Positions 8,589-16,765 of a stretch of 39,241 nt of DNA are shown here, in pieces. The stretch lies in NCBI GenBank assembly GCA_945889325.1, contig CAMDBH010000002.1:1-39241 (forward strand), written 5' to 3'. The notes beneath the pieces are model-generated. The model had not been told where the DNA came from and ran no database searches. It saw only the letters and a list, made by a program, of their open reading frames with translations. This stretch comes from Klebsiella pneumoniae. GTDB taxonomy: Bacteria > Myxococcota_A > UBA9042. The first letter of the stretch is position 1. Every line of letters begins with the position of its first letter. Made by a program: the position numbers and the translations under genes.

Positions 8589-9623
8589 CTATTTGACGGT
8601 CACGTGGCGCAGCAAACTTGGATTGTCCAGCGCGGCCCCGGCGCCCAGCACGACGGCGCTGACGGGATCGTCGGCGATCAACACCGGTAGGCCGGTTTCC
8701 TCGCGCAAAAGCAGTTCAATATCACGAAGCAACGCGCCGCCGCCAGCGATCACTACGCCTTTGTCGACAATGTCCGCGCTCAATTCCGGCGGCGTTTTCT
8801 CCAGGGCGAGACGCACGGCTTTGACGATCTCCGTGAGCGGATCGCTCAGAGCTTCGCGAATTTCATCGGAATTTACCAAAACAACCTTGGGCACACCCGC
8901 AGCCACGTCGCGGCCGCGCACTTCCATGACTTGCGGCGGCTCGTTGCGCGCAAACGCATTGCCAAGGCGAATCTTAATTGTTTCCGCGGTTCTTTCACCG
9001 ATCAGCAAATTGTACTTGCGCCGCAGGTGTTCGACGATCGCCTGATCCATGCGGTCGCCACCGATTTTCAATGAATGGCTGTAAACGATGCCAGCCAATG
9101 AAATAACGGCGATTTCCGTCGTACCGCCGCCGATCACCACGATCATGTTGCCCGCCGGTTCGGTGATCGGCAACCCCGCGCCGATCGCCGCGGCCATCGG
9201 TTCTTCGATCAAATAGACTTCACGCGCACTGGTTGATTCCGCCGATTCGCGCACCGCGCGTTTTTCGATGTCGCTGATGCCGACCGGAATACAAATGATC
9301 ACGCGGGGTCGCACCAGGGTTCGCGTATTGGTCGCTTTGGCCACGAAGTAGCGCAACATGGCTTCGGTTATCTCAAAGCTAGCGATCACACCGCCTTGCA
9401 TCGGCCGGATCGCTTCAATGCCTTTAGGGGTGCGTCCGAGCATTTCCTTGGCGTCTTTGCCCACCGCAAGGACGCGTTTTTGCCCGCGTTCATCCGCTTG
9501 CACCGCCACGACCGAAGGTTCCCGGCTCACGATACCGCGGCCCTTGATGTAAATAAGCGTGGTCGCCGTGCCGAGATCGATGGCAATATCGTTCGAAAAT
9601 AACGAGTTAAACCACTTGAGCAC
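8589..9623 (-). CDS. mreB: Rod shape-determining protein MreB
   Basis: Actin-like ATPase that polymerises under the inner membrane and directs lateral wall synthesis. The 344 residues match normal MreB length. Visible motifs: phosphate-1 loop DLGTATTLIY (usual form DLGTANTLIY), EEPMAAAIGAGLP, phosphate-2 VIGGGTTEIAVISL and GVVIAGGGALLRDIE. The start is the GTG at 9623: it gives the typical LKWFNSLFSNDIAIDLG N-terminus, and an AGGACGG ribosome binding site overlaps the stop codon of the upstream gene, eight bases away. This indicates coupling to the hydrolase lipoprotein rather than the usual mreBCD order; no mreC or mreD follows, because the gene ends against a convergent terminator. Confidence 0.97.
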   Translation of the reverse strand: MLKWFNSLFSNDIAIDLGTATTLIYIKGRGIVSREPSVVAVQADERGQKRVLAVGKDAKEMLGRTPKGIEAIRPMQGGVIASFEITEAMLRYFVAKATNTRTLVRPRVIICIPVGISDIEKRAVRESAESTSAREVYLIEEPMAAAIGAGLPITEPAGNMIVVIGGGTTEIAVISLAGIVYSHSLKIGGDRMDQAIVEHLRRKYNLLIGERTAETIKIRLGNAFARNEPPQVMEVRGRDVAAGVPKVVLVNSDEIREALSDPLTEIVKAVRLALEKTPPELSADIVDKGVVIAGGGALLRDIELLLREETGLPVLIADDPVSAVVLGAGAALDNPSLLRHVTVK

Positions 9624-9631
9624 AGGCCGTC

Positions 9632-12600
9632 CTACTTGATCGTGCCGATGGGCAATGCCCAAGTCGCGTGCAGATTCTGATCGATGGCGCATTGGGCATT
9701 GCCCCAACAAACGTCTTGACCGACTTGCTGCGCCAACGAATGGAAATAGTTCACGATCAAATTCTTATGGTATTCGGTATAGCTACCTTTGTACGGCTTG
9801 CCTGCCTTGTCCAGCAGCAGTTTGCCGTCGGCGCCTACGATCGGCGGAAAACTGTCGCCGCCGCCCGCTTGCGCAATGTATTCATGGTGTCCATGTACAT
9901 CGGCTAAACAAAGGGCCGACACTTCCGGTCGACACTTGTCGCCAGATTTGCACTGGATCGTCGACAGCGTGCGGCAAAGTCCGGTGCCATTTTCCGGCTT
10001 GGTGGCGTCGAGCAGCGTCGGCTTTGCCGCTTTGTCGACAAAAAGATTATCCGCGATGCCCTGTTCCATCCAAACGCGAAATGGTTCGGGATTCTTATCC
10101 GTCGGCCAACCGAACAATCCGATCGCCCGCGCCAGTGCCATGCCGGTCGAAAAAGGCACGGTCGCATCGCCAATCGCCACCAGCATCAACATATTGGTCG
10201 CAGGCCAGTTCACACTGCGATTGGGCAGCGGATCCTGCAGCACCCGATTGGCCACCGTAATGGCATCGGCGCCTTCAAGCACATTGGCGGCGATCTGGAC
10301 AAAATGACGAAAATCCGGAGTGTTGCGCTCCTTGGCCAAGCCCTCATACGGCGTCACCATCTGCGTGCTGCTGAGTTTGTTGCCGGCCGCTCCAAACACG
10401 TCGATGCGCAATCTATCGCCCTTGTCGCTCGGCACTGCGATGCGGAAACTGCCGTCGGCATTGGCTTTGGTCTCGCGAACGCTGCCGTTGTCGAGGTTGG
10501 TCAGCGTTACCCGCGCCGCCACCGGCACCGTCACATCGCCGCGGCTGACCGGTACGTCGACCAGATCGTCCAGGCATTTGCCATTGGTTGGGTCGACATA
10601 AGTCTTGCGGGTCGGTGACTTATTGCAGCCATTGCTCTCATCATTCAGGCTCAGTCGCACCTTGTTGTCGCCGAGCGGGCAGGCGATCACCATCGGCCCC
10701 GATGTCGTGTACATCAGTGGTTCTACAACAAAATGCAGCTGCGTGCGGATGAAAATATCCGCCAAACCTGCGCCCGGCACTACCGGCGCCGCAGCGACGA
10801 TCGCCGGTTCCAGCGGCGAAGTCAGCGAAGTATGAATTCCGCCAAGAGAAACTCCGGTCATAAAGTACGGCACGTCACCGCCGACGTCCAAAACACCGTC
10901 GCAGTCAAAATCGCCTGCGATCAAGCTGGGCATGATCTGTTCCTTGGTCGCTTTGCCGGGATCTTTTGGCGGCGTCGGCACGTCTTTTTGGTTCAATGCC
11001 CGCAACATCCGCACCGCCACCATAAAATCCAGCGTCGTTTGACGCATGGAATCGCGCAGACGGAAGGCGTTGGGGGCGAAATACGCCTCGCCGCCTTTGA
11101 TCAGGCAATCGCCGTTGTCGTCGACAGCGCGGCCCTTGTAAGCCAATTGCTGAACAAACCCATTGGACAACATCAGTTTGAGCGCGACATCGTCGGACAT
11201 GCTTTCCGGAAAACGCGTGTCGTAGTCGGGAAACAAGATCGTCCCCAGCGCCGCGCGGATGACCGGCAAGAATCCAGTACCTTTGAGGAATTTGACCGGA
11301 TCGGCCAGCACGGGTCCATGACCAACGGCATCAATGGCAAAGGTCGCGATGCCGGCTTGGGCCAAGCGATCGGCGAGCAAGAAGCTCTCGACGCGGCTGG
11401 TGCCCGTGGCATGCGCGTAAATGACAACGGGAAATGGCGGCTTATGGTTTTGCGTCGGTTTGGGCACGATCAACAAGAAAGGCACTTGTTCTTTGGCCGC
11501 CTGCTGACCCATGGTCACCTTGCCGTCGCCCACGTCGCGACCAACAGCGCCGCTTTTGAGGTCAAGACGCCAAACATTATCCACAGTTCCGCGCAAATTC
11601 ACCGTCGAAAGTTCGCCGAACACCACATGCGACACATTCTTGAACGTACCCGCAACGCCGGGTTGAAAGCTCTCGATCAGGCCGAAAATCCGCTGCATGA
11701 ACTCGCCCTGCAGGATCCATTGATGATCGTTGGCTACAAATGGGTAAGGTTTGTCAGCGGGAAAAGTCCCTGAACCGTCAAAGGCAATGTCCATTTTGTA
11801 GATATCGGCGATTTTGGGCGGAAATTGGGCGTTGAGCCACGCAAACGGCCCGGTGCCGTACAGGCCATCACGCAAGCTTTGAAAAGTACGAGATAAATCG
11901 CCAGTCGTTAGCGTCCACGCAAAGGCAATGTCCTCCGTTTTTACGCCCGCAACCTGCAAAGCGGGCAGCGCCAGCCGCAGCGCGTCGGTTTGGGTGTCGT
12001 GGTTCACAATGTCAAAAGGCGATTGAACTGGCCCATATACGCCGTTCTTGTCCCAACCTTTGATGCCTTTGGTCAAGATGATCGCGTATTGCGCACCGGG
12101 CTCAAGCGGCATAATCGGCCGAATTTCAAGGGTATGCGTCGCGACCTCGTAGTGGTAGACCCATTTGTCGGGCACGCCGTCGCCGTCGGTGTCGATTTTA
12201 TTGTCGGGCGGGTAAACGAAGCTATCGAAATTCTTTAGCGGATCCAGCGGCAAATACTGGTGCGGATCGGCTTTGGGCACAAACCAACCGCGCCCGAGAT
12301 CGATCTTCATGCGCTCCAAATAACGCTTGGAAGTCGGCGTGACATTGAGCACATACACCCGATCATCGGTCACGCTGCTCACGTCCAGCGGCCCATCGAA
12401 CGACAGCGAGATCGGCGTCAGGCCAGAAAACCCCTCAATTTCATTGATATAGGTGCGTTCATCCCTCTCTAACTTGGTCGCCGCTGCGGCCGACCCGTTG
12501 ATGCGACTTGTGCCATCGGCCAAGATCGTGCGCGCCAAATCGTTGGGAAAAGGGATCTCCGGCTGCGGTTTTGCCAATGGATCCCACACGATCACCGGTC

Positions 12601-12712
12601 CTGGTTTGCTGCGATCGGTGGCGGCCAAGCCGCGCTGGACCTCACTCTCACAGGCGCTGATCGCGGTCAGCAGCAAGGACAAACTTAGTGTTGTTGCTAT
12701 GTTTCTCATCAT
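9632..12712 (-). CDS. Alpha/beta-hydrolase (lipase/esterase-like) lipoprotein (1026 aa)
   Basis: A lipoprotein signal ends at lipobox ISAC (Cys21). The N-terminal ~330 residues contain an Ig-like region (PISLSFDGPLDVSSV) and a DTDGDGVPDKW calcium-loop segment. A hydrolase domain follows: VVIYAHATGTSR (oxyanion-type strand/loop), GIATFAIDAVGHGP and the nucleophile elbow GVSLGG with Ser622. A carboxypeptidase-regulatory-like beta domain (VTLTNLDNGSVRETKANADG) is inserted after it. The C-terminal part has LVAIGDATVPFSTGMALARA (likely catalytic Asp region) and DVHGHHEYI (likely catalytic His). The ATG at 12712 overlaps the upstream stop codon (TGATG); a TTG three bases upstream is less likely. 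Substrate unknown. It is co-transcribed with the barrel protein and mreB. Confidence 0.85.
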   Translation of the reverse strand: MMRNIATTLSLSLLLTAISACESEVQRGLAATDRSKPGPVIVWDPLAKPQPEIPFPNDLARTILADGTSRINGSAAAATKLERDERTYINEIEGFSGLTPISLSFDGPLDVSSVTDDRVYVLNVTPTSKRYLERMKIDLGRGWFVPKADPHQYLPLDPLKNFDSFVYPPDNKIDTDGDGVPDKWVYHYEVATHTLEIRPIMPLEPGAQYAIILTKGIKGWDKNGVYGPVQSPFDIVNHDTQTDALRLALPALQVAGVKTEDIAFAWTLTTGDLSRTFQSLRDGLYGTGPFAWLNAQFPPKIADIYKMDIAFDGSGTFPADKPYPFVANDHQWILQGEFMQRIFGLIESFQPGVAGTFKNVSHVVFGELSTVNLRGTVDNVWRLDLKSGAVGRDVGDGKVTMGQQAAKEQVPFLLIVPKPTQNHKPPFPVVIYAHATGTSRVESFLLADRLAQAGIATFAIDAVGHGPVLADPVKFLKGTGFLPVIRAALGTILFPDYDTRFPESMSDDVALKLMLSNGFVQQLAYKGRAVDDNGDCLIKGGEAYFAPNAFRLRDSMRQTTLDFMVAVRMLRALNQKDVPTPPKDPGKATKEQIMPSLIAGDFDCDGVLDVGGDVPYFMTGVSLGGIHTSLTSPLEPAIVAAAPVVPGAGLADIFIRTQLHFVVEPLMYTTSGPMVIACPLGDNKVRLSLNDESNGCNKSPTRKTYVDPTNGKCLDDLVDVPVSRGDVTVPVAARVTLTNLDNGSVRETKANADGSFRIAVPSDKGDRLRIDVFGAAGNKLSSTQMVTPYEGLAKERNTPDFRHFVQIAANVLEGADAITVANRVLQDPLPNRSVNWPATNMLMLVAIGDATVPFSTGMALARAIGLFGWPTDKNPEPFRVWMEQGIADNLFVDKAAKPTLLDATKPENGTGLCRTLSTIQCKSGDKCRPEVSALCLADVHGHHEYIAQAGGGDSFPPIVGADGKLLLDKAGKPYKGSYTEYHKNLIVNYFHSLAQQVGQDVCWGNAQCAIDQNLHATWALPIGTIK

Positions 12713-14346
12713 CAAAACACCCCGCGAACGCTGAGCTGTCCTTGGATTGCGCCGACCGCAGCCGCGCCGACGCCCGCCGCATCGTCAAACGCAGCGCCCG
12801 GCAACCAGATGCCGCCGTCAACGCGGGCAATTGCGCTAAACTCGTCAAACAACGGGTAGTTGAACTCTACTGCGCCGTCAAATTCGACGCCTAGATCGCG
12901 CTTGTTGCGCGAACCGCGGCTGCCCGTAGCGATGCCGCCGGCCATGTACGTTTGGTAAGGTTCCGCCACATCCACCGGCGCGTGTGCAATGACCCCACCG
13001 GCCAGAAATGCCCAACGCGGATGCGGTGTTGCGCGAATAACAGGAGCGACATACAGCGCCTGGCTCACTGCCCCGTCGGTCAAAATTCGCTCGGCGCCAG
13101 CAGGCCCCTGACCGACCAGCCGCGGATCGCTCAAGTTGCGCCGCGTCTGTTCTGCTTGAATTCTCATGACCTGCGGAAACAGCACCAAACCGATGCGGTA
13201 GTCCGAAGTAAACTTGAAATTGCGGATCGTATTGTCAAAAGGCGCGCTGTCGCCAGAGGCCAAACCCGTTTCCAACCTCGCTTGCAGCCATGTATTTTTC
13301 AGCTCCAACCGTGCGACACCGCCGTATTGCATGACGTTAAGACTTTCAGGCTGACTCGGCGTGCGCAGCCAAGTCGTTGTGCCTTTGACCATCACACCTT
13401 CGGCCGCGATGCCTAGCGTGCCGACTTCAAAATCGCTGTGGTAATTAAAAAAACCGTCGACGATGTTGGCCTGTAGCGTAAGTCCGGCTTTGTCCACCTG
13501 ATCGCGCATGACGCTGTATAGGCCGAATTGCAAGTCCTTGCCGCGATACAACAAAGCGCCAACGGCATTGGTTGCGGCGTCACCCGGATACAGCACCAGA
13601 TCGTCGCGCACGACCTGATCGTAGGCGACGACGGCGACGAGCGGAAAAATCTGACTCAAATCAGTGGTCTTTTGCACCAATCCCGCGGGCAGAACGGCGT
13701 ATTGCAAGCGATTAACCAGATTGCCGGCGCGGCGAAAGCCGAATTGCAAGGCATCGTCATCGCCCGCTTGCGCCAAAATGCCCAAACCCCAAGTCGAAGT
13801 CATGCGACCGGCGGTCAGGCGCCCCCCCATCGTCGTGGCTTCCAAATAACCTTTTCGCAGCCATAGGTTGCCGATGCCTTTGCTCAATTCAGGCGTGGTC
13901 AGCTCGCCCTCGATCGCCGCCACCAGTTCGCGCACGAAACCGCGCTCCTGTTTGAATTGCAGTTGGGTGCCCAAGCGCGTGCGTTGCTCGCCCTGCGCAG
14001 ACGCCGGCACGAATTGGGCATCTGTCGGGGCGGGTGTGCCAATGGGCACGGCAGAAACGCTTATCGTTGCAGCGCGTTCTGCAAGGCTGTGCTGCCAGAT
14101 CCAACTCGATTGGCTGGGCTTGGTTTTTTCCAATTCAGCACTGCCATCGGGCGGATCGAGGCGTTCGGCCGTCGGCGCTGTCATTTCCGCTTGCGGCGCT
14201 GGGGTTTCGACAACCGAGGCCGTCGGCGACGCAGCCGCTGGCAGGGCAACCGATTCACCCTGTGCGACCGCGACCGACGCGTGAAGCGAAGCCACGACAC
14301 CCAGAAAAGCCGCTGATTTAGCATACCAACTTGCAGAAACGCCCAT
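12712..14346 (-). CDS. Probable outer-membrane beta-barrel protein (544 aa)
   Basis: A Sec signal peptide ends in AVAQG near residue 30. A Pro/Ala/Glu-rich linker follows (to about residue 85), then ~440 residues of alternating strands with aromatic girdle residues and a terminal phenylalanine (LSVRGVF), as is typical for BAM substrates. Segments such as GRMTSTWGLGILAQAGDDDAL resemble alginate/porin-like barrels in style, but I do not recognise a named family. Start chosen at 14346, which fits the signal peptide; 17 in-frame upstream codons have no signal character. Its last base overlaps the start of the hydrolase lipoprotein, so the two are translationally coupled and may act together on an imported or surface substrate (inference). 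Confidence 0.8.
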   Translation of the reverse strand: MGVSASWYAKSAAFLGVVASLHASVAVAQGESVALPAAASPTASVVETPAPQAEMTAPTAERLDPPDGSAELEKTKPSQSSWIWQHSLAERAATISVSAVPIGTPAPTDAQFVPASAQGEQRTRLGTQLQFKQERGFVRELVAAIEGELTTPELSKGIGNLWLRKGYLEATTMGGRLTAGRMTSTWGLGILAQAGDDDALQFGFRRAGNLVNRLQYAVLPAGLVQKTTDLSQIFPLVAVVAYDQVVRDDLVLYPGDAATNAVGALLYRGKDLQFGLYSVMRDQVDKAGLTLQANIVDGFFNYHSDFEVGTLGIAAEGVMVKGTTTWLRTPSQPESLNVMQYGGVARLELKNTWLQARLETGLASGDSAPFDNTIRNFKFTSDYRIGLVLFPQVMRIQAEQTRRNLSDPRLVGQGPAGAERILTDGAVSQALYVAPVIRATPHPRWAFLAGGVIAHAPVDVAEPYQTYMAGGIATGSRGSRNKRDLGVEFDGAVEFNYPLFDEFSAIARVDGGIWLPGAAFDDAAGVGAAAVGAIQGQLSVRGVF

Positions 14347-14387
14347 TTGCACCCGCCGAGCGCCGTCCGCGCTTGATGTCGGCGCGC

Positions 14388-14414
14388 AGACTAGCACAAA
14401 GCGAGGACGATCAA
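14388..14414 (-). promoter_or_regulatory. Possible extended -10 promoter before the barrel/hydrolase/mreB genes
   Basis: On the minus strand TTGATC (14414-14409) lies 15 bases before TGC-TAGTCT (-10 at 14393-14388). The spacing is short and the -10 match weak, but the TG extension is present. If real, this gives the three downstream genes a start independent of the phasin promoter. Confidence 0.3.
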
Positions 14415-14420
14415 ATAGCC

Positions 14421-14960
14421 TTAAGCTTGCGCGGTTTCTGGCGCGGGCGTCGGCGCGGCGGCGGCGTTGCGCGCAGCGAGTTCGGCGCGCAGAGCCGCCA
14501 ATTCTTCATGCATCGCAACCAGTTGCTTGGCGGACGCGACGCCGGCGGCGGTCAGCACATCCTCGCGCAGTTGGTCGGGCAGTTTGAGCCACTGCGTCAC
14601 AACCGGCATCAGGCGATTTTGCAGCGTCGTTTCAAACTTGTGCACCGCGTCTTCGGGCACGTGCAGCACGCGATCCTGCGCTGAATTCAGATTGGTAATC
14701 GCGGTGTTGACCAGCTCCGATGCCTTTTTCTCCACGGCATTGAGGCGCAAGTGCGCATCGGCCACGCGGGCATGAAATTCATCGCGGGCGCGCTGCCGCG
14801 CTTGCTCGACGCGCTGCACCAGTTCAGTGCCGAGCCATTGTTCGGCCAAACGCACGCCCGGCGTCTTTTGCTGCGTTGCGTTATTTGGCGTCAGGTTTTC
14901 CACGTCGATAACTTCAACCGCGACTTCTTGCTTCTTGGTTTTTTTGCTCTGCACTTTCAT
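14421..14960 (-). CDS. Phasin-like (polyhydroxyalkanoate granule-associated) protein
   Basis: 179 residues. The start at 14960 has an excellent ribosome binding site (GGAGG, 7 bases upstream). The N-terminus is Lys/Gln-rich and hydrophilic (KVQSKKTKKQEVAVEV). The core (about 35-145) is almost entirely amphipathic helix (QRVEQARQRARDEFHARV, NTAITNLNSAQDRVL). The C-terminus has a short coiled coil (KQLVAMHEELAALRAELA) and an Ala/Pro tail. This layout matches phasin/PhaI-PhaF-type proteins that coat polyester granules, and the neighbouring propionyl-CoA-type carboxylase fits short-chain acyl-CoA and PHA metabolism. No invariant motif proves it, so another coiled-coil protein remains possible. 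Confidence 0.55.
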   Translation of the reverse strand: MKVQSKKTKKQEVAVEVIDVENLTPNNATQQKTPGVRLAEQWLGTELVQRVEQARQRARDEFHARVADAHLRLNAVEKKASELVNTAITNLNSAQDRVLHVPEDAVHKFETTLQNRLMPVVTQWLKLPDQLREDVLTAAGVASAKQLVAMHEELAALRAELAARNAAAAPTPAPETAQA

Positions 14961-15047
14961 AACAAGCCTCCGATTTTGCGTGAACTGATTCTGGCCCAGC
15001 GGCGTGGGATCTGCGTCGATTTGAACGCCGCCGCCGGGCAACAACAA

Positions 15048-15105
15048 CAAGATAACGCGCTGCGTCATTTTTGTCAAGGCCAAAATGACGCAGCGCGTTA
15101 TCTTG
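15048..15105. repeat. Perfect 24-bp inverted repeat in a divergent promoter region
   Basis: The arms 15048-15071 and 15082-15105 are exact reverse complements over 24 bases (core ATAACGCGCTGCGTCATTTT), separated by the 10-base spacer TGTCAAGGCC. The left arm contains the -10 box and the spacer of the minus-strand phasin promoter, whose -35 box falls in the loop. The right arm carries a mirror copy of that -10 lying upstream of the plus-strand carboxylase promoter. There is no T-tract and it precedes both genes, so it is not a terminator. A two-sided operator is the simplest reading. Confidence 0.9.
15049..15077 (-). promoter_or_regulatory. Sigma70-type promoter of the phasin-like gene
   Basis: On the minus strand a perfect TTGACA (15077-15072) is followed by exactly 17 bases and TATCTT (15054-15049). 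Transcription would begin near 15042, leaving a leader of about 80 bases before the ATG at 14960. The boxes sit inside the 24-bp inverted repeat, so any protein bound to that palindrome would block RNA polymerase. Confidence 0.65.
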
Positions 15106-15120
15106 CGCAACAGCGACCGC

Positions 15121-15149
15121 TTGTCGCAAAACTGCAACGCTGCTATCAC
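15121..15149 (+). promoter_or_regulatory. Extended -10 promoter of the carboxylase beta-subunit gene
   Basis: TTGTCG (15121-15126) is followed by 17 bases and TATCAC (15144-15149), with a TGC extension directly before the -10 box. Predicted transcription start is near 15156, about 32 bases before the ATG at 15188. The 24-bp inverted repeat ends 15 bases upstream of this -35 box. Confidence 0.55.
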
Positions 15150-15187
15150 CGACACCGCGCGCCAACCGCGCGACTTGGAGCAAGATC

Positions 15188-16747
15188 ATGGCCCCTTCTC
15201 GGCACGCCCGAACTTTGCAGCGTTTGGCCGATCTCAACACCCGGGCCATGGCCGGTGGCGGCGCCGATCGCCACGCCAAAATGCACGCGCAGGGCAAGTT
15301 GACCGCCCGCGAACGCATTGATTTGTTGCTGGATGCGGACACTTTTGTCGAAATGGATCGCTTCGTTACCCACCGCTGCGTCGATTTTGACATGGCCGAC
15401 AAAAAGATTCCGGGCGACGGCGTCGTGACCGGCTATGGCTTGATCGCCGGCCGGACGGTGTTTGTATTCGCCCAAGATTTCACAGTGTTCGGTGGTTCAC
15501 TTTCGGGAGCCTTTGCGCAAAAAATCTGCAAGATTATGGATTTGGCGCTCAAGACCGGCGCACCGGTTATCGGTTTGAATGACTCCGGCGGGGCGCGCAT
15601 TCAAGAAGGCGTTGAATCTTTGGCGGGATATGCCGACATTTTTTTGCGCAACGTGCAAACTTCAGGCGTCGTGCCGCAACTGTCTTTGATCTTAGGTCCT
15701 TGTGCGGGCGGCGCCGTCTACAGCCCAGCGATCACCGACTTTGTGATCATGGCGCAAAAAACCAGTTTCATGTTCATCACCGGCCCAGATGTGATCAAAG
15801 CGGTGACGCATGAAGAAGTCACGCAGGAAGATTTGGGCGGCGCGATGCGCCATGCCAGTACCAGCGGCGTGGCCCATTTTGCCGCCGATGATGAACGTCA
15901 GGCCATCGCAATCACGCGAGAACTGCTAACTTTTCTGCCGCAGAACAATTTGGAAACGCCACCGCTCAAGGCCACAGAAGATCCAAGCGATCGCCGCGAC
16001 GCCAAGTTGAAGACCGTCGTGCCCGAAGATCCCGCCAAGCCGTACGACATGAAAGATGCGATCACGGCCATTGTCGACGACGGCTGGTTTTTTGAAGTCC
16101 ATGCCAATTATGCCCGCAATATTCTATGCGGTTTTGCCAGATTGGCCGGGCAGTCTGTCGGGGTTGTCGCCAATCAGCCGGCGTTTTTGGCGGGCTGTCT
16201 GGACATCGATGCCAGCGTCAAAGCCGCCAGATTTGTGCGATTTTGCGACTGCTTCAATATCCCACTGCTGACGTTTGTCGACGTACCCGGCTTTTTGCCC
16301 GGCACCGCCCAAGAATACGGCGGCATCATCCGCCACGGTGCCAAATTGCTCTACGCCTATGCCGAAGCGACTGTACCCAAACTGACTGTGATCACACGCA
16401 AAGCCTATGGCGGCGCCTACGACGTCATGAGCAGCAAACACATCCGCGGCGACGTCAATTACGCTTGGCCGAGCGCCGAAATCGCGGTCATGGGCCCCGA
16501 TGGCGCTGTAAACATTGTGTATCGCAGTGAATTGGCCAAGGCCACCGACCCAGTCGCCACGCGCGCCGAGTACATTGAGAAATACCGCGACACTTTTGCC
16601 AATCCGTTCAAAGCCGCGGAATTAGGCTACATCGACGCCGTCATTGAGCCCCAAGACACGCGCCCGCGCCTGATCGCGGCGCTGCGCATGTTAGCTGGCA
16701 AGCGCGACAGCAATCCACCGAAAAAGCACGGCAATATTCCGCTTTAG
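15188..16747 (+). CDS. pccB: Acyl-CoA (propionyl-CoA type) carboxylase beta subunit
   Basis: This is the carboxyltransferase subunit, which moves CO2 from biotin to the acyl-CoA (propionyl-CoA to methylmalonyl-CoA in the best-matching family). 519 residues is the usual length. The CoA-binding half carries [39 protein letters not shown] and [12 protein letters not shown]. The biotin half carries [20 protein letters not shown] and [18 protein letters not shown]. The start is supported by GGAG seven bases upstream. No alpha subunit, biotin carrier or epimerase lies nearby, so the partner must be encoded elsewhere. Assignment to propionyl- rather than acetyl-CoA rests on overall resemblance to PccB. 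It diverges from the phasin-like gene across the 24-bp palindrome. Confidence 0.9.
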   Translation: MAPSRHARTLQRLADLNTRAMAGGGADRHAKMHAQGKLTARERIDLLLDADTFVEMDRFVTHRCVDFDMADKKIPGDGVVTGYGLIAGRTVFVFAQDFTVFGGSLSGAFAQKICKIMDLALKTGAPVIGLNDSGGARIQEGVESLAGYADIFLRNVQTSGVVPQLSLILGPCAGGAVYSPAITDFVIMAQKTSFMFITGPDVIKAVTHEEVTQEDLGGAMRHASTSGVAHFAADDERQAIAITRELLTFLPQNNLETPPLKATEDPSDRRDAKLKTVVPEDPAKPYDMKDAITAIVDDGWFFEVHANYARNILCGFARLAGQSVGVVANQPAFLAGCLDIDASVKAARFVRFCDCFNIPLLTFVDVPGFLPGTAQEYGGIIRHGAKLLYAYAEATVPKLTVITRKAYGGAYDVMSSKHIRGDVNYAWPSAEIAVMGPDGAVNIVYRSELAKATDPVATRAEYIEKYRDTFANPFKAAELGYIDAVIEPQDTRPRLIAALRMLAGKRDSNPPKKHGNIPL

Positions 16748-16765
16748 CGCCTGTGGACGGGACGA

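Noticed and set aside
14914..15475. Minus-strand open frames across the phasin/carboxylase promoters and carboxylase start
   Set aside because: They overlap the carboxylase coding start and the divergent promoters, have biased composition and no family resemblance.
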